Below, in pieces: positions 15,851-18,856 of a DNA stretch of 18,856 bases. The notes below the pieces were generated by a model that did not search any database, was not told the origin of the DNA, and was given only the letters and a program-made list of their open reading frames with translations. Origin of the DNA: Lachnospiraceae bacterium UBA7110 (GTDB taxonomy: Bacteria > Bacillota > Clostridia > Lachnospirales > Lachnospiraceae); the NCBI GenBank assembly GCA_002492295.1, contig DKYC01000062.1:1-18856 (forward strand). The letters run 5' to 3'. How positions within the stretch are numbered: the first letter of the stretch is position 1; each line of letters begins with the position of its first letter. Position numbers and translations under genes: made by a program.

Positions 15851-15879
15851 ATAATACACCCATTATGTGAGATTGTCAA
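15851..15879 (-). promoter_or_regulatory. Promoter of cysK-metQ
   Basis: The minus strand has a perfect TTGACA (15879-15874), 17 bases, then TATTAT (15856-15851), a near-consensus sigma-A promoter. The start site would be near 15844, with a leader of about 93 bases. Confidence 0.78.
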
Positions 15880-15909
15880 TTATAAAGATAATAAAATTTA
15901 ATCCGCTCT

Positions 15910-16812
15910 CTATAAATCGCTGTCATTCTCTCTCACTACCCTTGCAGGGATTCCATAAGCGATCACATGATCCCCAATGGGTTTATTCACGACAGAGCCC
16001 ATGCCGATCACCGTGTCATCCCCGACTGTCATCTGATTTTCTATCGTGCTGGCGGAGATATAAGACCGCGCCCCCACCTTTACACTTCCGTAGAGAGCGG
16101 AAGCGAGAATGATCGTGTCATCCCCTATCACATTATTATGGGCAATCAGCGTGGGCGCTTCAATTTTTACACCGTTTCCGATTACCGTATTGTCAATCGT
16201 CCCTCTCTCGATACTCACCTGCCCTGCGATAAATACGTCATTGCCAATTTCCACGCCGCCAAAATGCTCCACCCTCGTCCTGTGTTTCGTTTCCGGGTCT
16301 TTGCTGAATCCGAAACCGTCCGTGCCAATCACCGCGCCCGACTGTATATAACAGTTTTCCCCTATTCTGACCCGTCCCTGTATCACCACGTTATGTCCGA
16401 TAATCGTATGCGCCCCGATTACTACGTCCCCCGTGATCGTACAGTTACATCCGATGATAACCGTCGGATCAATCACAGCCTCTTTTGACAGGACAGTTCC
16501 CTCCCCGACGCTTCCCTCTATCTGCTTTTCTCCCCAAAAATTGCGCAGAATTGCAAAGAATACTTCCTTTGAATTGTCCGTTTCTATGACTGTAGTGTAA
16601 TCCGTTTTCACGCCTTTTTGTACCACGGCACAAGCTACCCCGTCTGCCCGCCCGGCGTTGTGATAATTTTTTTCATTTTTAATCCATGTAAGGGTATTTT
16701 CCGCATAATTGGCAAGACTGGAAAACCCGCTGATCTCCACGTCCGTTTTGCCCGTAAAAGTGTATGCATATCCCTGCTTGTCCAGCCATTCCAGGATTTT
16801 TCTTACTTTCAT
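15910..16812 (-). CDS. LpxD-like left-handed beta-helix acyltransferase
   Basis: From the ATG at 16812 the protein has 300 residues. An N-terminal domain (1-95) like the LpxD uridine-binding domain (ISGFSSLANYAENTLTWI) is followed by hexapeptide repeats (about 98-285), for example VIIGCNCTITGDVVIG and VKIGARSY-type turns. H225 in LIAHNNVIG aligns with the LpxD catalytic His, and GTDGFGFSKD resembles the LpxD GFG loop. LpxD N-acylates a UDP-sugar in lipid A synthesis, but this genome looks Gram-positive and no lipid A gene is near. Acylation of another amino-sugar nucleotide for a surface glycan is more likely. An ATG at 16842, two bases after the preceding gene, would add ten residues; I prefer 16812 because family N-termini begin there, but the choice is open. 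No lpx symbol is assigned for that reason. Confidence 0.88.
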   Translation of the reverse strand: MKVRKILEWLDKQGYAYTFTGKTDVEISGFSSLANYAENTLTWIKNEKNYHNAGRADGVACAVVQKGVKTDYTTVIETDNSKEVFFAILRNFWGEKQIEGSVGEGTVLSKEAVIDPTVIIGCNCTITGDVVIGAHTIIGHNVVIQGRVRIGENCYIQSGAVIGTDGFGFSKDPETKHRTRVEHFGGVEIGNDVFIAGQVSIERGTIDNTVIGNGVKIEAPTLIAHNNVIGDDTIILASALYGSVKVGARSYISASTIENQMTVGDDTVIGMGSVVNKPIGDHVIAYGIPARVVRENDSDL

Positions 16813-16844
16813 GATTCCGGCTCTTATCCTTTCTTCTCCCATTT

Positions 16845-17579
16845 CTATAAAACTTCTTCCGGCGGCATAATTGCCCCAAGATCCGTAATGTTATCCTCCA
16901 GCCAAACATACTTTTGACGGTTTCCTCCATTGACATACCGGACAACGGAATCGTGCAGGTCTATCTCCTGCCGGTTATACCAAAAGGCATGAATCAGAAT
17001 ATGAAGCCTTTCATACTGTTTTGACGAAATGATCTCTTCTACCGGCTCTCTCCATCTGCGGCGGGAATCCGATAAATATTTGAAATCTTTAAAGAAAACC
17101 TTGCCATAACTGTTTATGATACCCGGTATCTGCAAATCGGCATCCAGTATCTCCTTACTTGGCCGGTGCATGGAAACCGTAGTTATCTTTTGCCCGACCG
17201 CCGTGCTGAGAATTTCCGCCTCCTCGGCAATTTTCTGTCTGATTCCTTCCGGATCACCCGCAAGAAACGGATATCTCACCTCGTCGAAATGCAAACCGAT
17301 CGTGTGTCCGCAGCTTATTATTTTATGGAGCGCCTGGTTGGTTCCCCTGGAAAATACATTATAAAAATCTGAGGTCAGCAGCACAAAATAAGTGCTTGCA
17401 GCTTCCTCCTCCTGCTCAAATTCAGCCATCTCAACCGCCTTATGCACATCATAATCAATATCATGGCGCAGAATCACGCAGCGTTTTTTCTGCCTCCACG
17501 ATTCATAATCCGCTATCTCATAACCATGCTCTCTCAGTTTTTGCAGCAATGCTTTATAGCATTCATAGGTAAACTGCAT
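16845..17579 (-). CDS. Polysaccharide-deacetylase-like protein
   Basis: The 244-residue protein has no signal peptide or membrane helix, so it is probably cytoplasmic. It resembles the NodB-fold deacetylase superfamily: RHDID (38-42) at the position of the NodB metal-binding Asp motif, GHTIGLHFDE (91-100) like motif 2, SMHRPS (136-141) and ILIHAFWY (194-201). The second His expected in motif 2 is not visible, so activity or metal binding may differ. Similar proteins occur in surface-glycan gene clusters. AGGAGG lies about eight bases before the ATG. Its stop is two bases before the longer possible start of the LpxD-like gene, so the two genes are almost certainly one unit. Deacetylation exposing an amine that the LpxD-like enzyme re-acylates is a reasonable inference. 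No promoter is visible between the upstream terminator and this start. Confidence 0.8.
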   Translation of the reverse strand: MQFTYECYKALLQKLREHGYEIADYESWRQKKRCVILRHDIDYDVHKAVEMAEFEQEEEAASTYFVLLTSDFYNVFSRGTNQALHKIISCGHTIGLHFDEVRYPFLAGDPEGIRQKIAEEAEILSTAVGQKITTVSMHRPSKEILDADLQIPGIINSYGKVFFKDFKYLSDSRRRWREPVEEIISSKQYERLHILIHAFWYNRQEIDLHDSVVRYVNGGNRQKYVWLEDNITDLGAIMPPEEVL

Positions 17580-17599
17580 GCCCCATGCCTCCTGTTCTC

Positions 17600-17635
17600 A
17601 AAAAACAAGCCATATACCGTCAGGGCATATGGCTT
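17600..17635 (-). terminator. Intrinsic terminator after the four-repeat protein gene
   Basis: On the minus strand 17635-17624 and 17618-17607 form a 12-bp stem (AAGCCATATGCC with GGTATATGGCTT, one G-U pair) around a 5-base loop. G and six T residues follow (17605-17600). It starts 12 bases after the stop of the upstream gene and ends 20 bases before the next ATG. Confidence 0.88.
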
Positions 17636-17646
17636 AACTTCCGATA

Positions 17647-18732
17647 TTAGTTTCCGATAATATCAATGGCGTGCATATAAGCATCCGAGCCGCGCGCACA
17701 GGTCACCGTTACTTTTCTGCCTCTCACCAACACCTTACATCCCGTGACGCTTCTCACATTATCCAACTTGAGCTCCATGTCGCCGTCGTTCGTATGCAGG
17801 AACATAATATTTTCCGTCGATTTGCTGCTGACAGTTCCCGTCACCGTTGCCGGAGAAGTATTATCTACATATACGGGAATGACGCTCTCCTTGGCCGCCA
17901 CAATGGTCGCTGCGTGCATAACCGCATCAGAACCACGATAAACGGCCACTGACAGTTTTCTGTCCTCCATCAGAAAAATGCCGCCTCTGGAATCCGTATT
18001 CTGATCGATCGCAATCTCCATCTGACCGTATTGTGTATCCAAAAACAACCGGTCAGAAGTTGTCTTCTTATTTACCGTACCCGTAACCGTGCTGGTATCA
18101 ACACCCACCGAAGATTCCGGCGCCGGCGTCAGTGAGGAGGCGGGCACGGTCGAAGCAGTACTGCCGCTCCCAAGCGCTACACCTGACGAATCGGAAATGG
18201 CAGTCGCATGCATGTAGGCATCCGAACCGCGCACAACAGTAATCTGATAGGTCTTGTCCGCCACAAGCACAGAGCATCCGCTCATATCCGTGGTGGCGTC
18301 AAGTTTGATCTCCATATCTCCCTGCGGCGTCTTCACGTACAAAATACCGTCTTTCGACTTCTCGCTGATGGTTCCGCTGACCGTGGAATACTTGGACGTA
18401 TCCAGAGAAACCATATCGGACTTCAAACCGCTGACAATTCTCACCGCATGCAGATACTCGTCAGAGCCATGGGCTACCGAAACGCTGACATCATAGCCAG
18501 GAAGCAGAACCTTACAGCCGCTCGCATCCGTGCTGCTGTCCAGCTTGATTTCCATATTGCCTTCTTTCGTGGCAAGTTTTAAAAGATCTGTCGTCGTTCC
18601 CTTCATGACGCTGCCCTGCACCGTGGCAATCACCTCAGCCGCCTGCACACCCATCTGCCCTGCCGGACTCAAAACCATCCCGGCTGTAAGAGCGCACAGC
18701 GCTGAGATCCTCATAATCCTGTTTTTTTTCAT
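17647..18732 (-). CDS. Secreted protein with four copies of a ~65-residue repeat, function unknown
   Basis: From the ATG at 18732 (GGAGGTG about seven bases upstream) the protein has 361 residues: a signal peptide (1-31, ending VQA before AE) and four repeats at about 36-100, 116-180, 213-279 and 294-360. Each repeat runs: T-V-x-G-T/S, charged segment, hydrophobic strand, GDMEIKLD-like strand, T-D-x-S-G-C-x-V-L, strand, then RGSDAYMHA. Three repeats keep the central Cys (C73, C153, C332); repeat 3 has G251 instead, and V271 replaces the Tyr of RGSDAY. A Ser/Thr/Pro-rich linker (181-212) separates repeats 2 and 3. No membrane anchor or sorting signal is seen, so it is probably released or held by interactions. 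The strand-rich pattern suggests small beta-barrels, perhaps OB-like. I do not recognise the family. Confidence 0.85.
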   Translation of the reverse strand: MKKNRIMRISALCALTAGMVLSPAGQMGVQAAEVIATVQGSVMKGTTTDLLKLATKEGNMEIKLDSSTDASGCKVLLPGYDVSVSVAHGSDEYLHAVRIVSGLKSDMVSLDTSKYSTVSGTISEKSKDGILYVKTPQGDMEIKLDATTDMSGCSVLVADKTYQITVVRGSDAYMHATAISDSSGVALGSGSTASTVPASSLTPAPESSVGVDTSTVTGTVNKKTTSDRLFLDTQYGQMEIAIDQNTDSRGGIFLMEDRKLSVAVYRGSDAVMHAATIVAAKESVIPVYVDNTSPATVTGTVSSKSTENIMFLHTNDGDMELKLDNVRSVTGCKVLVRGRKVTVTCARGSDAYMHAIDIIGN

Positions 18733-18758
18733 AATAGCACCTCCGTCAATATCGCAAA

Positions 18759-18768
18759 CCAAATTTGG
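18759..18768. repeat. Perfect 10-bp palindrome in the leader of the four-repeat gene
   Basis: CCAAATTTGG is fully self-complementary and lies 27 bases upstream of the ATG at 18732, within the predicted leader. It could be an operator; a palindrome this short can also arise by chance. Confidence 0.3.
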
Positions 18769-18780
18769 ATATTCTCCCCA

Positions 18781-18804
18781 ATTATGTAAATTCCATTATG
18801 TAAA
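18781..18804. repeat. Tandem 10-bp direct repeat at the start of the four-repeat gene transcript
   Basis: ATTATGTAAA occurs at 18781-18790 and again at 18795-18804, a 14-base period. The pair lies just downstream of the predicted -10 (18808-18813), spanning the expected start site, a position that suits a regulator binding site. Confidence 0.5.
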
Positions 18805-18807
18805 CTC

Positions 18808-18836
18808 ATAATACAGCAATCATTCTGGAAAAGCAA
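18808..18836 (-). promoter_or_regulatory. Promoter of the four-repeat secreted protein gene
   Basis: The minus strand has TTGCTT (18836-18831), 17 bases, then TATTAT (18813-18808). The predicted start site is near 18801, about 70 bases before the ATG. Confidence 0.65.
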
Positions 18837-18856
18837 GAGAAAATCTGTACAAAAAT

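Noticed and set aside
15910..16812. LpxD-like gene as evidence of a Gram-negative host
   Set aside because: No other lipid A gene is present, and the rest of the window looks Gram-positive; related acyltransferases occur in surface-glycan clusters.
1..18856. CRISPR arrays, tRNA or rRNA genes, insertion sequences, phage or toxin-antitoxin genes
   Set aside because: No regularly spaced repeats, RNA-gene patterns, transposase or integrase motifs were seen on either strand by eye.

Overview
The window looks like a chromosomal segment of an anaerobic Gram-positive of the class Clostridia, most likely Lachnospiraceae-like. This is an inference from gene content: AGGAGG-type ribosome sites, a secreted SH3/NlpC-P60 hydrolase, an intramembrane-sensing two-component system beside an ABC exporter, and an orphan MetQ lipoprotein. 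It also rests on mid-range base composition with A+T-rich promoters. I see no rRNA, tRNA, CRISPR array, insertion sequence or prophage gene. All genes but one lie on the minus strand; the exception is a chemoreceptor at 7424-8857.

Layout, left to right. (1) 1-1554 is the N-terminal part of a secreted NlpC/P60 peptidoglycan hydrolase, cut by the window edge. Its 359-base upstream region holds two exact matches to the WalR box. (2) 1914-7263 is a probable operon read right to left: a 1211-residue membrane receptor (ECF-S-like membrane domain, beta-propellers, Y_Y_Y, HD-GYP), then a short-chain dehydrogenase, then thioredoxin reductase. (3) 7264-7423 is a divergent promoter region that also drives a soluble chemoreceptor with a C-terminal zinc-binding CZB domain. 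(4) A 13-bp-stem terminator at 8866-8896 separates this from a response regulator, histidine kinase, ABC ATPase and FtsX-type permease operon (13812 down to 8903). (5) cysK and a metQ-like lipoprotein gene form a sulfur-metabolism unit (15751 down to 13947) with a promoter, a palindromic candidate operator and a strong terminator. (6) An LpxD-like left-handed beta-helix acyltransferase and a polysaccharide-deacetylase-like protein are nearly abutting (17579 down to 15910). (7) At the right end is a secreted protein built from four copies of a roughly 65-residue repeat that I do not recognise, with its own promoter and terminator.

How the parts may work together. The left half is dominated by envelope and signalling functions. 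The receptor should sense something outside the cell and hydrolyse cyclic-di-GMP inside. The neighbouring chemoreceptor may sense zinc or oxidants through CZB. Thioredoxin reductase shares the receptor's transcription unit, so a redox/motility link is possible but unproven. The two-component/ABC module is a likely detoxification or export unit that controls itself. The items I consider least ordinary are the chimeric HD-GYP receptor, the WalR-box promoter, the CxxC-containing CZB receptor, the LpxD-like/deacetylase-like pair and the four-repeat secreted protein.
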